The notes beneath the pieces were generated by a model. That model made no database searches, had not been told where the DNA came from, and saw only the letters and a program-made list of their open reading frames with translations. Shown in pieces: positions 1 through 9,844 of a stretch of 59,718 nucleotides of DNA. Made by a program: the position numbers and the translations under genes. Each line of letters begins with the position of its first letter. Position 1 is the first letter of the stretch. Source of the DNA: Pseudomonadales bacterium (GTDB taxonomy: Bacteria; Pseudomonadota; Gammaproteobacteria; Pseudomonadales; Azotimanducaceae); contig SKUB01000037.1 of the NCBI GenBank assembly GCA_007122315.1, positions 1-59,718 of the forward strand, given 5' to 3'.

Positions 1-1617
1 TACTTCGCTTCGCTGCTGCCGTCGGGGTACTCCATCAGCGGTGCACTCAGCGCGAACGGCAGCGTCAGCCAGCGTGGCGACGGGCCATTCGTCGGTGACG
101 TCGATCTGAGGACCACGGCAGGTGACATCGTGCTGGAAGCGGCAGATCCGCGGGAGGCCGATGACCTGCGCCTCCGGCTGGAACCGAGTCATGCCCGACT
201 CGCGCTGGCGCCGGAGGCCGCCAAGGCAGAGGTGGCGCTGATCCTGGAACACGGCCACCTGCGGCTCGACGCCCGCCTCGCGGATCCCGGCAACGACACG
301 GCATTTGCAGATCGGCCCCTCGAAGGCGCGTTCGATCTCGACATCCCGGACCTGGCTTTCGTCAGCGAGTTCCTGCCCGATCTGTCCGATGTGCGGGGCA
401 GTGTTCTCGGCAACCTGGAGTTCGGCGGGACGCTCGAAAGCCCTGCATTGATGGGCGCCCTGACGGTCGAGGAGGGTCAGGTCCGGCTCCCGGATATCGG
501 CATCCTGCTTGCGGACATCGGCCTGGAAGTGCGCGGGGACGGTGGCGACAGCCTGGACATTGCGGCCCGCGCTGTCTCCGGAGACGGCAGCATCGACATC
601 AGCGGCGAGGTCAGTCCGTTCCTCGACGTGCCCACGGCCAACCTGCGCATCGAAGGCGCTGACTTCGAAGCTGTGAACATGCGCGACGCCCGCGCGACGA
701 TCAGCCCGGATCTGGTCGTCACGGTGGGTGCCGGACGGATCGACATCGATGGCGAAGTGCTGATCCCGTTTGCGGACATCACACCCGAGGAGGTGCCCGC
801 TGGTTCAGTGCGCGCGTCCACTGACCAGGTTCTCCTCGAGGAAGACACCGACGAGGTTAGGCCCGAAGCGGTCGCTCAGGCGCTGCACGCGCGTGTGCGG
901 TTGCGCCTCGGCGATGACGTCAGGTTCGATGGATTCGGGCTGACCGCGCGCTTCGAGGGGAATCTGCAGATCGTCGAGCGGCCGGAGAGACCCACCACCG
1001 GGACGGGCGAATTGCGCATCCTCGACGGCGAGTATCAAGCCTATGGCCAGGGCCTGGTCATTGATAGCGGTCGTATCTTCTGGGCCGGGGGGCCGCTGAC
1101 GGAGCCGGGCGTGGACCTGCGGGCTGTGCGGCGTCCGCGCGACGACATCCTCGTCGGCGCCAACGTCCGCGGTACGCTCGAAGCGCCGGAATTCACGCTG
1201 TTCTCGGAACCGCCCATGGTGCAACAGGAGCAGCTGTCCTGGCTCGTCCTCGGCCGGTCGCTCCAGGAGGCTCCCGCGGGAGAGCAGTCGGCGCTGTCCC
1301 AGGCCGCGCTGACCCTCGGGGTGCGCGGTGGCGACTTTCTCGCACGCAACATCGGCGATCGGCTGGGCATCGATCAGCTGGCCATCGAAACCGGCACCGG
1401 CGAAGCCGGCGCGCCGGCGGACCCGAGCCAGGCGGCGCTGGTCGCAGGCCTGTATGTCACGCCGCGCATTTTCGTCAGCTACGGCATCGGCCTGTTCGAT
1501 CCGGTGAACGTGTTCCGTATCCGCTACACCATCACCTCCAACCTCGAGCTCGTCACGGAGTCGAGCAGCGAGTCCACCGGCGCCGACATCATCTACACGT
1601 TCGAACGGGGACGTTGA
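1..1617 (+). CDS. tamB: TamB family translocation/assembly protein, C-terminal part (5' end outside window)
   Basis: The reading frame is open from base 1, so the gene starts before the window; about 538 C-terminal residues are visible. Repeated beta-strand segments with periodic Asp/Gly turns are followed by the family's conserved C-terminal domain (DUF490), including the late stretch with YVTPRIFVSYGIGLFDP and a C-terminus rich in strand-like residues ending YTFERGR. TamB is an inner-membrane-anchored periplasmic protein of the AsmA-like bridge class; with the outer-membrane protein TamA it supports outer-membrane protein assembly and phospholipid transport. TamA is usually encoded just upstream, outside this window. 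The family call is firm; the N-terminal signal anchor cannot be seen here. Confidence 0.9.
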   Translation, partial: YFASLLPSGYSISGALSANGSVSQRGDGPFVGDVDLRTTAGDIVLEAADPREADDLRLRLEPSHARLALAPEAAKAEVALILEHGHLRLDARLADPGNDTAFADRPLEGAFDLDIPDLAFVSEFLPDLSDVRGSVLGNLEFGGTLESPALMGALTVEEGQVRLPDIGILLADIGLEVRGDGGDSLDIAARAVSGDGSIDISGEVSPFLDVPTANLRIEGADFEAVNMRDARATISPDLVVTVGAGRIDIDGEVLIPFADITPEEVPAGSVRASTDQVLLEEDTDEVRPEAVAQALHARVRLRLGDDVRFDGFGLTARFEGNLQIVERPERPTTGTGELRILDGEYQAYGQGLVIDSGRIFWAGGPLTEPGVDLRAVRRPRDDILVGANVRGTLEAPEFTLFSEPPMVQQEQLSWLVLGRSLQEAPAGEQSALSQAALTLGVRGGDFLARNIGDRLGIDQLAIETGTGEAGAPADPSQAALVAGLYVTPRIFVSYGIGLFDPVNVFRIRYTITSNLELVTESSSESTGADIIYTFERGR

Positions 1618-1714
1618 ACGCGCAGGCTTCGCGGATGGATGGCGATGCCGCGACTGCTGCCGTGTTTCGGGATGCCTTCGAGGCCGAGTGACAGCAGCGA
1701 GCTCGATCAATGCC

Positions 1715-2155
1715 CTATTCGAAGCGGCGGCCGAGGCGACGACCGAGTTCCCAGCCTGCAAGGGTGGCACCCCAGTGGCGCAGCACGACCGTTGCGGCCA
1801 CAGCACCAGCCAGGCCCAGGGTCCAGGACAGCAGTTGGGGCGAGCGGGGTCGGCCTTCGCGGCTGCGATAGTAGGTGTGCTCGCAGTTGTTGCGCAGCAG
1901 GTCGTAGCGCTGGCCCTGGGATCCTGCGCGGGCCAAGAGTCTGAGCCGCTCGGAGGTGCCCAGCCGCTCGACGCTCACCGGCCGGCCACGGCTGAATTCG
2001 GCCAGGGTACTGACGTGCTCGCCCCGGCTGGGTGAGTTGTGCAGGACCATGCCGTTGTCGAGGACGATCCCGACATGGGTCACGGGGCCTTTCGGCCTCC
2101 GGACGACGTCGCCCGGAAGAAGGGTGGGTGTCGAAGATCGGTAATCGCCAGTCAT
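1715..2155 (-). CDS. LRAT/NlpC-P60-like domain protein (lecithin retinol acyltransferase family)
   Basis: 146 aa. A small cysteine hydrolase/acyltransferase domain: LLPGDVV near residue 12, THVGIV with candidate His27, and the family signature RNNCEHTY with candidate nucleophile Cys91. A hydrophobic segment near residues 110-128 may anchor it to a membrane. LRAT-family proteins act on thioester or acyl-lipid intermediates; the bacterial substrate is unknown. I start at the ATG at 2155 because AGAGGA lies six bases upstream; the longer open frame to 2290 has no such site and poor composition. It is convergent with tamB. A 21-bp stretch over the NNCEHTY codons recurs exactly at 9963-9983. Confidence 0.75.
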   Translation of the reverse strand: MTGDYRSSTPTLLPGDVVRRPKGPVTHVGIVLDNGMVLHNSPSRGEHVSTLAEFSRGRPVSVERLGTSERLRLLARAGSQGQRYDLLRNNCEHTYYRSREGRPRSPQLLSWTLGLAGAVAATVVLRHWGATLAGWELGRRLGRRFE

Positions 2156-2611
2156 GCTGCATCCTCTAGAAGGCAGGCCTGGGTGATCAAGCAGTAACCG
2201 TGCCGTGCGCATGCGGCGCGGCGCAGTTGTAGAGGTAAGGCGTAGAACGTAAGCGCAATCAATCAGTTGAGTTGATCGAAGGCGCTGCAACCGACTGCGG
2301 CCCGCGGGTGCTCACGGCGTGCCATTCGCCGGAATCGCGAAAGTTCGGCGTAATCCGCCGATCCGCGTGAAGGCGCGGTGAGCGTGCCAGCCGGACGTGG
2401 TTACCCCGCCCCAGGCCGATTTCACCAGGTGCCTGCTCGACGCGGTGCAGCGGCTCAGCGATCATGTTGGCCGTCACGCGGCGGCGAACAGATGTGCTGC
2501 CGCGGGCTGGATCGGAAATCCATGGCGGTCTGACGACGCACCCGGGATCGCTACGCGCTGGATTGATGCAACGACCCGACATGACCTGACACCTCTATGG
2601 AGGATCTATCC
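2156..2611. other. Intergenic region with no supported gene
   Basis: This 456-bp gap separates the divergent LRAT-like and VOC genes, so it should hold both promoters. Short frames on both strands are unconvincing. An AT-richer island around 2250-2280 carries an imperfect palindrome (ATCAA at 2258-2262, TTGAT at 2272-2276), a weak operator candidate. The ribosome-binding site of the downstream gene, GGAGG at 2599-2603, is clear. Confidence 0.4.
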
Positions 2612-3193
2612 ATGCACGTTGCTCCCAAAGCCCTGGCTCACGTCGTCTACCGTACCCGCCGCCTGGCGGACATGCTCGAATGGTACGGCACCGTATTCGG
2701 CGCGGGCGTTCAGCACCAGAACCCGGCGATGACCTTTATGACCTTCGATGACGAACACCATCGGTTCGCCTTTCTCGACCTGTCCGTCATCGATCCGGAA
2801 GGCTCCGAGCCGGAGACGAGCGGCTGGGTCGGCGTCGATCATCTGGCCTGGACCCAGGCCTCGCTGGACGATCTCTTCGGCCTCTACGCGCATTGCAAGG
2901 CCAGCGGCATCGAGCCCTACTGGTGCGTGCACCACGGCGTGACCATCTCCATGTACTACGCCGACCCGGACGGCAATCAGATGGAGTTCCAGGTCAACGC
3001 CTTCGACAGCGACGACGAATGCAATGCCTACATTTCGGGCCCGCCTTTCGACGCCAATCCGGTTGGCGTGGAGTTCGATCCCGAAGACTGGCTTGCAGCC
3101 GTGCGTGACGGTGCCTCGCTTGATGACTTCAGGGTAAGGGCCACGGATGAACCGGTCTCACCGATCCGCGGGGCGGTCAGTTCACTGTTGTGA
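2612..3193 (+). CDS. VOC (glyoxalase/bleomycin resistance/dioxygenase) superfamily protein
   Basis: 193 aa. Opens with the VOC pattern ALAHVVYRTRRLADMLEWY and holds paired beta-alpha-beta-beta-beta modules; the central WVGVDHLAW and late YYADPDGNQMEFQVN give the metal-ligand-like His and Glu of extradiol-dioxygenase-type VOC proteins. The likely activity is metal-dependent ring or ketone chemistry; the substrate cannot be read. I chose ATG 2612 because GGAGG sits eight bases upstream; an in-frame ATG at 2597 overlaps that site. An SDR gene follows 193 bp downstream on the same strand, so co-transcription is possible. Homologues are often annotated biphenyl-2,3-diol dioxygenase-like, which should not be taken literally. 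Confidence 0.75.
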   Translation: MHVAPKALAHVVYRTRRLADMLEWYGTVFGAGVQHQNPAMTFMTFDDEHHRFAFLDLSVIDPEGSEPETSGWVGVDHLAWTQASLDDLFGLYAHCKASGIEPYWCVHHGVTISMYYADPDGNQMEFQVNAFDSDDECNAYISGPPFDANPVGVEFDPEDWLAAVRDGASLDDFRVRATDEPVSPIRGAVSSLL

Positions 3194-3386
3194 CCGCTTG
3201 CGAAGCTGCTGAAGTTTCGAACGAGTTCGACCGCAAAGCGCAGCGCTTCAGGCAGGACGTCCGCGACCGAAACCGCTTTGAGGCGGCCATCGATCGGAGA
3301 ACGTCATATGCGGATGTCCACAGAGCGTTCGGATGCGATTTCGGGTGCATCCGGTCTGAACTATCAACTCATTCGGAGGCGCAACC

Positions 3387-4148
3387 ATGGATCTGGACCT
3401 TGCTGGGAAGGTCGCACTCATTACGGGTGCGAGTCGGGGTATCGGGCGCGCCATTGCCGAAGGGCTGGCTGCCGAGGGTGCCCGGCTGGTGATCGCAGCC
3501 CGTGGGGTCGAGGCCCTCGAGGAGACCCGACGTGCGCTCGAGGCCACCGGAGCCGAGGTGCTGGCCGTGCCCGCTGACGTTGGCGATGACGCCAGTGTGG
3601 AAGCGCTGGTGAAGAAAGCCCGCGAGCGCTTCGGGCGCATCGACATTCTGATCAGCAATGCCACGGCGTTGGCGGTGACGGGAGACCGCGCAAGCTGGGA
3701 CGCCAGCTTGAACGTGGACGTGATGGGTGCCGTCCGCCTGGTGGAAGCGGTGTTGCCGATGATGCGCGCCGAAGGCGGGGGCTCGATTCTGTTCGTATCG
3801 TCGGTCTCGGCGATCGAAGCCGCACCGATGCCGGATTTTGGCTACACCGCCGCCAAGGCGGCCTTGAACGCCTTTGCCAAGAAGCTCGCTGTGGTCGAGG
3901 GCTCGCATGGCATCAGGGCCAATGCCCTGCTGCCCGGCTCGACCGAATTTCCCGGCGGCGGCTGGGAGATGATGCGTCAGACCCAGCCCTCGATCTACGA
4001 GATGGTCCGCCAGAGCGTGCCAGCCGGGCGGCTCGGTACGCCCAGTGAGGTGGCCGAAGCGGCCGTGTGGCTGGTCTCGCCGCGGGCCGGTTGGGTCAAC
4101 GGCACCGCGCTGGTCGTGGACGGCGGCCAGTCCAAGGCGATCCGTTGA
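3387..4148 (+). CDS. SDR family NAD(P)-dependent oxidoreductase
   Basis: 253 aa, the usual length for a classical short-chain dehydrogenase. The Rossmann glycine motif TGASRGIG is at residues 13-20, an NAT variant of the NAG motif follows, and the catalytic Tyr153-x-x-x-Lys157 lies in YTAAK after SSVSAIEAA. The C-terminal GTALVVDGGQS matches the family end. It should interconvert an alcohol and a ketone or a related pair using NAD(P)H in the cytoplasm. GGAGG about eight bases before the ATG supports the start. Unlike the SDR-like gene at 49995, all catalytic residues are present. The substrate is unknown; the upstream VOC gene suggests a shared catabolic role. Confidence 0.88.
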   Translation: MDLDLAGKVALITGASRGIGRAIAEGLAAEGARLVIAARGVEALEETRRALEATGAEVLAVPADVGDDASVEALVKKARERFGRIDILISNATALAVTGDRASWDASLNVDVMGAVRLVEAVLPMMRAEGGGSILFVSSVSAIEAAPMPDFGYTAAKAALNAFAKKLAVVEGSHGIRANALLPGSTEFPGGGWEMMRQTQPSIYEMVRQSVPAGRLGTPSEVAEAAVWLVSPRAGWVNGTALVVDGGQSKAIR

Positions 4149-4653
4149 TCGGTTGGGTCTGCGACCGGACCGTGAGCAACCATTCCCGCTCTACATGATT
4201 GGAGACGACCCAGAAGCGCCCCATCACTCCACCTATCCGAGAAGGACGAGCTCCGATGCTCCTGCGCCGCGTCACGCAGCATGTCAGGATGAACTCGATT
4301 CGCTGGTCACGGAAATGGGCTGGCCGGAGTCAGACCACCGCAGGAGACAGTAACCGGTTGATTTGCAATAGTTTCGACTCTTCGAGAGCTCGTTTCCAAG
4401 CCTTGGCTCCGCACTTCCGGTGTCGGAATAGGCACTCTGAGGATCTTTAGGACCTACACCTCTCCGCGCACTGACGGTTGCTGTGGATTTTATTGTGGGA
4501 GCGGGCCCCAGCCTCGCTATACAAAGCCTGCGCCCAGGAACAGAATCTCCCTCCCAGACCGTGAAGCCCCCAGAAGTTTGCCGAACTTGCAATTGCTTGC
4601 GACTCCACGGTGGCAAATGCCCGCTTTTTTCCATCACAGGTGAGGAGAAAGTC
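4149..4653 (+). other. Intergenic region; leader of the following secreted protein
   Basis: About 500 bp without a credible gene. The frame of the downstream CDS stays open back to 4483, but those residues are cysteine- and proline-rich and precede an obvious signal peptide, so I treat them as untranslated. GAGGAG at 4643-4648 provides the ribosome-binding site for ATG 4654. No clear terminator for the SDR gene was seen. Confidence 0.4.
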
Positions 4654-5964
4654 ATGCCATCGAAGTTTGCGCGACGTGTGTACAAGCGCCCACTGCAGCT
4701 TTCGGCGTTGCTGCTCGGGACGCTTGCCGGATTCGCTCTTGCAGAACAGCCGGCTCCGCTCACCATCGAATTCGGCAACCCTTCCCAGGTAGCGTTCGGG
4801 AACAAGAGCCTGCCGATCCGGAATCTCAGCACGGTGACCGGCAACAGCAACCGGGACAACTGCGTGCTGGCCATCGGGGACACTCCGACGTTCAAACAGC
4901 CCATCGACGATTCGTTGCTCGCGATAGCGGCCAGCAGTGGCGCGACGCTCGGCTACTTCGCGGAGAAGGGCTGGATTGGCATTCGGCAGAGTGGGAGGGG
5001 CGTACCTTGCGGCCGCGTCAGTGAAGGACAATCCATCTTCCTCAGCGTCGGCACGGACGAGGACATCAGCAGCCTGGCGATCGAGAAGGCAACGTTCGGC
5101 GTGAACGTGAAGGGCGATGTCGTCATCGATATCCTCGCCACTGCTGGCGAAGAGTCGGCCGACCGTTACCAGGTCCGCACTGGGCGTTCTACGGAGACTG
5201 CTCCGCCGAGCGGACTCAAGCAGGTCTTCCTCTTCGCCGAAGGCCGGGCGGATTCTGGCCCGGACAGCGAAGCCGACTACACGTTCACGATCGAAGGCAG
5301 CTACGACACTTTCAAGCTGACGACCGCTAACAGCGGCCAGTGGTCGCTCGGCAGCAGAACGACGACGTTCGAACTCGCGATCCCGAAGACGCCCTTCGCA
5401 TGTGGTGAAACGCGCGAGGCAGCGTTCTCTGGGGATCAAGGCGACGGCCTGGTGAGGTTCACCCGGCTGGACAATATCGACGGGGTTGAATGCGACGATA
5501 TCCTCGCTTCGCTGGTCTTCAGGCTGAGTCGAGACGGCAACGAAGCAGAGTTCGTTCTCGATGGGGACTATGGCCTGCAGCAGCCTTCGTTCCTGTGGGA
5601 AGTGACCTGGCCGGAGGAGGACGTGTCGATGCGGCGCCCGCAGCCTCCTGAAGTCACGGTGGGTGACGGTGCCTTCAAGACGGTCACCGCCCTGATCGAG
5701 CCGACGAGACAGCAGTTCCTGCCTACTGACGCCACCTTCTTCATCGACATGTGCCTGGGAGACCCGATTTTTCACGAGGGCGGCTTTGTCGGTTTTTCCG
5801 CAGATGATCGCTCGACGTTTCCTGACCTTTCGCCGACCAGCGAGGGTACTCAATACGCCTGCTGGCTGACCCGTTCCCTGGAGTATCGCGGCGGTGACAA
5901 GGTCCAGGTCAGCGAGACCGGCTACCTGCAGGGGGACTGGACGGCCACTCGTGCACTGCGCTAG
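4654..5964 (+). CDS. Secreted or periplasmic protein of unknown function
   Basis: 436 aa. The N-terminus has basic residues then a hydrophobic core and a signal-peptidase I type site (LLLGTLAGFALA-EQP), so it is exported. The mature part is beta-rich, acidic and holds about eight cysteines that could pair as disulfides. I do not recognise the family. Residues around FELAIPKTPFAC resemble FAFDLTLPESPFDC at the end of the small secreted protein at 13923, hinting at a shared domain. Start chosen for the signal peptide and the GAGGAG site. The 3' end overlaps the convergent cyclase-ATPase gene by 56 bp. Confidence 0.6.
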   Translation: MPSKFARRVYKRPLQLSALLLGTLAGFALAEQPAPLTIEFGNPSQVAFGNKSLPIRNLSTVTGNSNRDNCVLAIGDTPTFKQPIDDSLLAIAASSGATLGYFAEKGWIGIRQSGRGVPCGRVSEGQSIFLSVGTDEDISSLAIEKATFGVNVKGDVVIDILATAGEESADRYQVRTGRSTETAPPSGLKQVFLFAEGRADSGPDSEADYTFTIEGSYDTFKLTTANSGQWSLGSRTTTFELAIPKTPFACGETREAAFSGDQGDGLVRFTRLDNIDGVECDDILASLVFRLSRDGNEAEFVLDGDYGLQQPSFLWEVTWPEEDVSMRRPQPPEVTVGDGAFKTVTALIEPTRQQFLPTDATFFIDMCLGDPIFHEGGFVGFSADDRSTFPDLSPTSEGTQYACWLTRSLEYRGGDKVQVSETGYLQGDWTATRALR

Positions 5965-8900
5965 ACGATCCGGGATCCGGCGCCGGCGTCAGAGCGTTGG
6001 CGCCGGAGGCCGAGCCGTAACCCAGGACGCCGAGGCCCGCGAGAATGGCGTTTGCCTTAGTGACGTCGGCGGTCTCGGGGCCGCCCCCGCACTGTGTCGA
6101 CAGATCAGCCCTGGCGAGCAGAAGAAGGGCCTGTTCATAGGGTAAGCCCTGCTCGTTCGCCGCCTGGATACCGGCGCTGAGCACACCTTCCGCCTCCGCA
6201 AGGCGTCCGAGGGCCGCCAGGATCTGTCCGCGAACGCAGGCCACCACCGGCAGCAGCAAGCGGGCATCGCTGCCGGCTGCCTTGGTTGCCTGCTCGATCA
6301 ATGCCAGCGCCTCCTTCGCTTCGCCCTGTCGCAGTCGCACCTTGGCGAGCACCGCGACGACCTCCAGCGCGGCGAGCGCCTGACCCGCCTCGCTGAACTC
6401 ACGCTGCACCCGCTGCAGCATGTCACCCGCCGCGACGATATCCCCGCGTTCGAGCAGAATCTGCGCCAGCTGGATTTCCGCACGATTCACGCCCTCGGTG
6501 AAGTGCGCTGCCCGCAGGGTCCGGATGGCCTCGCGGAGGACCGGTTCCGCGTCGTCGAAGCGTCGCTGCTTGACCAGCATCTCCCCCAGGTTGAGCGCCG
6601 GGTCGGCGGACCGGATCGTATCGCCGATATGCAGGAACTGGTCACGGGCAGCAGTAAGCCAGCTCACACCTTCGTCCCAGCGGCCCGCTACCGCGCAGAC
6701 GAGGCCGAGGTTCGCCCGCACCAACGCCTGCATCCGCAGGTCTCCCAGCGCTTCGAAGATGGCCAGCGCCTCCTTGAGGTGACGGCCGTCACCAGGGCCT
6801 TCCAGCATCAGGCGCGCGAGCTCCTCGACAACCAGCGCGCCACCGAGCGCCGCCTGTTCGCCCGCTGCCCGGGCCTCTGCGGCGGCATCGACAGCCTGTT
6901 CGAGGGCCTGGGATGGACGGTCCTGTCCGTAGCGGATCCAGGCGATCGATTTTTTGATCCGCGCGCGAATGGCGCGAGCCTTTTCCGAATCGATGTCCGC
7001 GATCAGCCGCAATCCGCTCGACAGATCGCGCAGCGCCGCCGGGAAGGCCCGGATGCGCTCCTTCGCCGAGGCGCGCACGCACAGCAGTTCGGCGCGGGCA
7101 AGTCGGTCGTCGCCCACCAGGCGCAGGGCGTTGCTGAATGCCTCGAGCGAGTCCTCGAGCAGCCCGGCGCGCTCGCGCACATCGCCGAGCCGGGTCCACA
7201 CCTCGACGACTGCTTCGCGGCCAGCAGCGGGCACCCGCCGTGCCGCCTCGATGGCGAGCTCATAGAAACGGGAGGCGTCCGCGTTGGCATAGGCCTGGCG
7301 GGCGCGGTCCCCGGCGAGGCGGGCATGCTGCCAGGCCCGAGGGTACTCCTGGGCCCGGGCGTAATGCAGGGCGAGGCTGTCGGCGACGGCCGCCGGGTCT
7401 TCCGCAAGGCGCTCCATGACTTCGGCGACCGTGCGATGCAGCCGGCTGCGCAACCGATAGGCCAGTGCTTCGTAGGTGGCATCCCGCAGCACGCCGCTGC
7501 GGAACCGCAGGTGGGCGTCGCCATCCGGTTCGAGAAACTGCGTCAGCCGTTGCAACGCAACGAAGTCCAATTCCTCGGCGGCTGACCGGACGACCTCGAG
7601 CAGCACGGTCCGGTCGAAGCGCCGGCCGAGCACGGAAGCGTAGCGCAGCAGGCGTCGCGCCGACGGATCCAGGGCGTCGACCTGGGTCGCCATGGTGGCC
7701 TCGAGCGATTCGGGCACCGCATCGATCGAGCCGACATCGCGCGCCGCGCGCAGAATCTCCATAGCGAACAGGGGATTGCCGCTGGCCCGCTGGACAATGG
7801 TCTCGAGGTCATGAGGGCGCAGTGGCGCCGCCTCGCTTGCCATCACGAGCAGGCTGCGGATGTGTTCGAACGGCAGGGGCTCGAGGTGGAGTTCTCTGCC
7901 CGACTCGGGCCGGAACCCCGTCTGCGTCTCCCGGCGAGCCACCAGCCAGAAGAGCCCCTCGTCCTCCGAAGCGAGGTGCTGCAACACCCGCGCTGACGCG
8001 TCGTCGCACCAGTGCGCATCGTCCACCACGATGACGCCCGGTCCGCTGCGTAGCGCGCGCAGCAGCTGCCCGAGGGCGGTGGCGGTGAATGCCGGACGGG
8101 TGCTGGTCTGGATCGCCTTGACCTCTGGAGAGTCAGGAATCTCGATGCTGGTCACGTCGCCGAGCAAGGCCAGAACCGGCATGAGGTCGGGCGCTGTCCG
8201 AGCGACCGCGGCTGCCAGCGCCTCGCGCATCTGTGCCGGGTCCCCGGGCGTGATATCCAGCAAGGCCCGCAGCGGATCGCGCAAGACTCGATAGGGACTG
8301 TTGACGTCGTACGGCTCGGCCCTGAGTGCCAGCTGCGGACGTACGTTCGCCGTCGCAAGCGCTTCCTCGAGCAGCCGGCTCTTGCCGAGTCCGGGATCGC
8401 CGACCAGGCATACCAGTGCGTTTTCGCGGCCGGCGGTGCCTGCCGCGACGGCGGCAAGCGCCGCCAGTTCCGTTTCACGGCCCATGAAGGCCGTGACCTG
8501 AAGCCCTTCCCTACGGCGCGCCCCCGTCTGGCGTCCCACTTCGTAGACCGTGAGCGGGGCTTTCTTTCCCTTCAGGATCAGCGGTTCCGCCTGCCGGGTC
8601 TCGAAGACGGTCCGCGAATCCTCGAGCACCGATGGATGAGCCAGGATGGTCCCGACTGGCGCCTTGCCCGTGATGCGTGCCGCTGTGTTCGTGGTATCGC
8701 CCATCGCCGTGTAGGCGGCGCGACCCGGGGCACCCACTTCGGCGACGAACGCATGGCCGCGGTTTACGCCCGCTTGCAGGCCGAGCGGCAGGTCCGCGTC
8801 CATGAGTCGTCGCAATGCCCGCAGCAATGCGCCGGCGGCGTCCTCCTGGGCATGGGGCAAGCCTGCGGCGACGAACAACTTGCCGCCGTCCCGGTCGATG

Positions 8901-9844
8901 TCGGCGACGAGCAGCGTGAGGTCCTCGGTGGCGATCGCGTCCTGAGCTGCGCCGATGGTCTTCTCGAGCGCGTCGGCCAGGGCTGCTGGGCCCTCCCTGG
9001 CGAGCAGTGCGTCGGTTCCCGAGAACCGGATGAAGGCAAGGCATGTCGTACGGTGCTCGGGATCGGGCACGGCGGAGGCGAGGAACTCGCCGGAGATGCC
9101 CGGAAACAGTCGTCTGGCTGCAGCATCCCGTCCCACCCGGCCCGGCCGGCGGCCCTGGGCCGGCACCCGTGCGGTTCGCCAGCGCAGCAACAGACCGCCG
9201 TCCGCACGCGTTTTTACGGCGGTCGCGGGCAGCAGAGCGGCCGTGGACGGGCTCATCAGGATGTCACCCGGGCCGGCCGCGTTCTCGATCGCGACCACCC
9301 CGTTCGCTGCCGGACCGAGCAGCAGCAGCTCGCGATGACTCGAACCCACCAGGAAGAACAGGCATTCGTCGGAGTGCAGTCCGATGGACATGGACAGCCG
9401 GAGCGGCCCGACTGCCGTGGGAATGTTGGCAGCAGAACGCAGCGCGCGGCGCATCTCCAGTGCCGCGCAGGCCGCATCCGTCGCATGATCTTGGCCGCGG
9501 AAGAAGAGCAGCAGGGCGTCGCCGCCGAACTTCAGCAGCACCCCGTCGCGCGAGTGGGCAATTTCGAGCATCTCGCTGAAAACACGACCCAAAGTCTCGA
9601 CGAGTTCCTCACCACCCACCCGACCGCGTTGGGCAAGCCGCTCGGCCAGTGCCGTGAAGCCCGAAATGTCGGCGAAGCACAGGGTGCCCTCGATGAGCTG
9701 CCAGTTCTTTTCCGGAGTGTCCAAAAGCCACTCGATGGCAAGCTCGGGCACATGCCTCGACAGACCTTGCTGGGGTTGGATGGATTGAATGGCGATGACC
9801 GAAGTTCCCTGCTTCTCCCAGAATGCAGCCAATTCTACTCGCAC
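5909..9844 (-). CDS. Tandem-cyclase/STAND ATPase/TPR protein (soluble adenylyl cyclase-like architecture)
   Basis: About 1,311 aa from a GTG at 9844; the frame stays open to 10105 but contains no ATG there, runs through low-complexity Ala/Thr sequence and would enter the sulfatase operator, so the true start is unresolved. Order: class III cyclase domain 1 (CFADISGFTAL, KFGGDALL: both metal Asp present), domain 2 (both Asp replaced, but YTAMGDTTNTAAR keeps the Asn/Arg of the transition-state site), an ATPase with Walker A GDPGLGKS and Walker B VIVVDDAHWCDD, then many TPR-like helical repeats. The two cyclase domains look complementary, as in animal soluble adenylyl cyclase (ADCY10). Likely a cytosolic cAMP-producing signal integrator; many bacterial relatives are catalytically dead. 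Confidence 0.82.
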   Translation of the reverse strand: MRVELAAFWEKQGTSVIAIQSIQPQQGLSRHVPELAIEWLLDTPEKNWQLIEGTLCFADISGFTALAERLAQRGRVGGEELVETLGRVFSEMLEIAHSRDGVLLKFGGDALLLFFRGQDHATDAACAALEMRRALRSAANIPTAVGPLRLSMSIGLHSDECLFFLVGSSHRELLLLGPAANGVVAIENAAGPGDILMSPSTAALLPATAVKTRADGGLLLRWRTARVPAQGRRPGRVGRDAAARRLFPGISGEFLASAVPDPEHRTTCLAFIRFSGTDALLAREGPAALADALEKTIGAAQDAIATEDLTLLVADIDRDGGKLFVAAGLPHAQEDAAGALLRALRRLMDADLPLGLQAGVNRGHAFVAEVGAPGRAAYTAMGDTTNTAARITGKAPVGTILAHPSVLEDSRTVFETRQAEPLILKGKKAPLTVYEVGRQTGARRREGLQVTAFMGRETELAALAAVAAGTAGRENALVCLVGDPGLGKSRLLEEALATANVRPQLALRAEPYDVNSPYRVLRDPLRALLDITPGDPAQMREALAAAVARTAPDLMPVLALLGDVTSIEIPDSPEVKAIQTSTRPAFTATALGQLLRALRSGPGVIVVDDAHWCDDASARVLQHLASEDEGLFWLVARRETQTGFRPESGRELHLEPLPFEHIRSLLVMASEAAPLRPHDLETIVQRASGNPLFAMEILRAARDVGSIDAVPESLEATMATQVDALDPSARRLLRYASVLGRRFDRTVLLEVVRSAAEELDFVALQRLTQFLEPDGDAHLRFRSGVLRDATYEALAYRLRSRLHRTVAEVMERLAEDPAAVADSLALHYARAQEYPRAWQHARLAGDRARQAYANADASRFYELAIEAARRVPAAGREAVVEVWTRLGDVRERAGLLEDSLEAFSNALRLVGDDRLARAELLCVRASAKERIRAFPAALRDLSSGLRLIADIDSEKARAIRARIKKSIAWIRYGQDRPSQALEQAVDAAAEARAAGEQAALGGALVVEELARLMLEGPGDGRHLKEALAIFEALGDLRMQALVRANLGLVCAVAGRWDEGVSWLTAARDQFLHIGDTIRSADPALNLGEMLVKQRRFDDAEPVLREAIRTLRAAHFTEGVNRAEIQLAQILLERGDIVAAGDMLQRVQREFSEAGQALAALEVVAVLAKVRLRQGEAKEALALIEQATKAAGSDARLLLPVVACVRGQILAALGRLAEAEGVLSAGIQAANEQGLPYEQALLLLARADLSTQCGGGPETADVTKANAILAGLGVLGYGSASGANALTPAPDPGSSSAVHEWPSSPPAGSRSR

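Noticed and set aside
3387-4148. A second halohydrin dehalogenase among the SDR genes
   Set aside because: This SDR, like the one at 57078, has intact TGxxxGxG and YxxxK motifs, so it is a normal oxidoreductase.
4494-4508. TGTGGGAGCGGGCC, similar to the core of Pseudomonas REP elements
   Set aside because: Only about 14 bases match, there is no paired inverted copy and no second instance was noticed.
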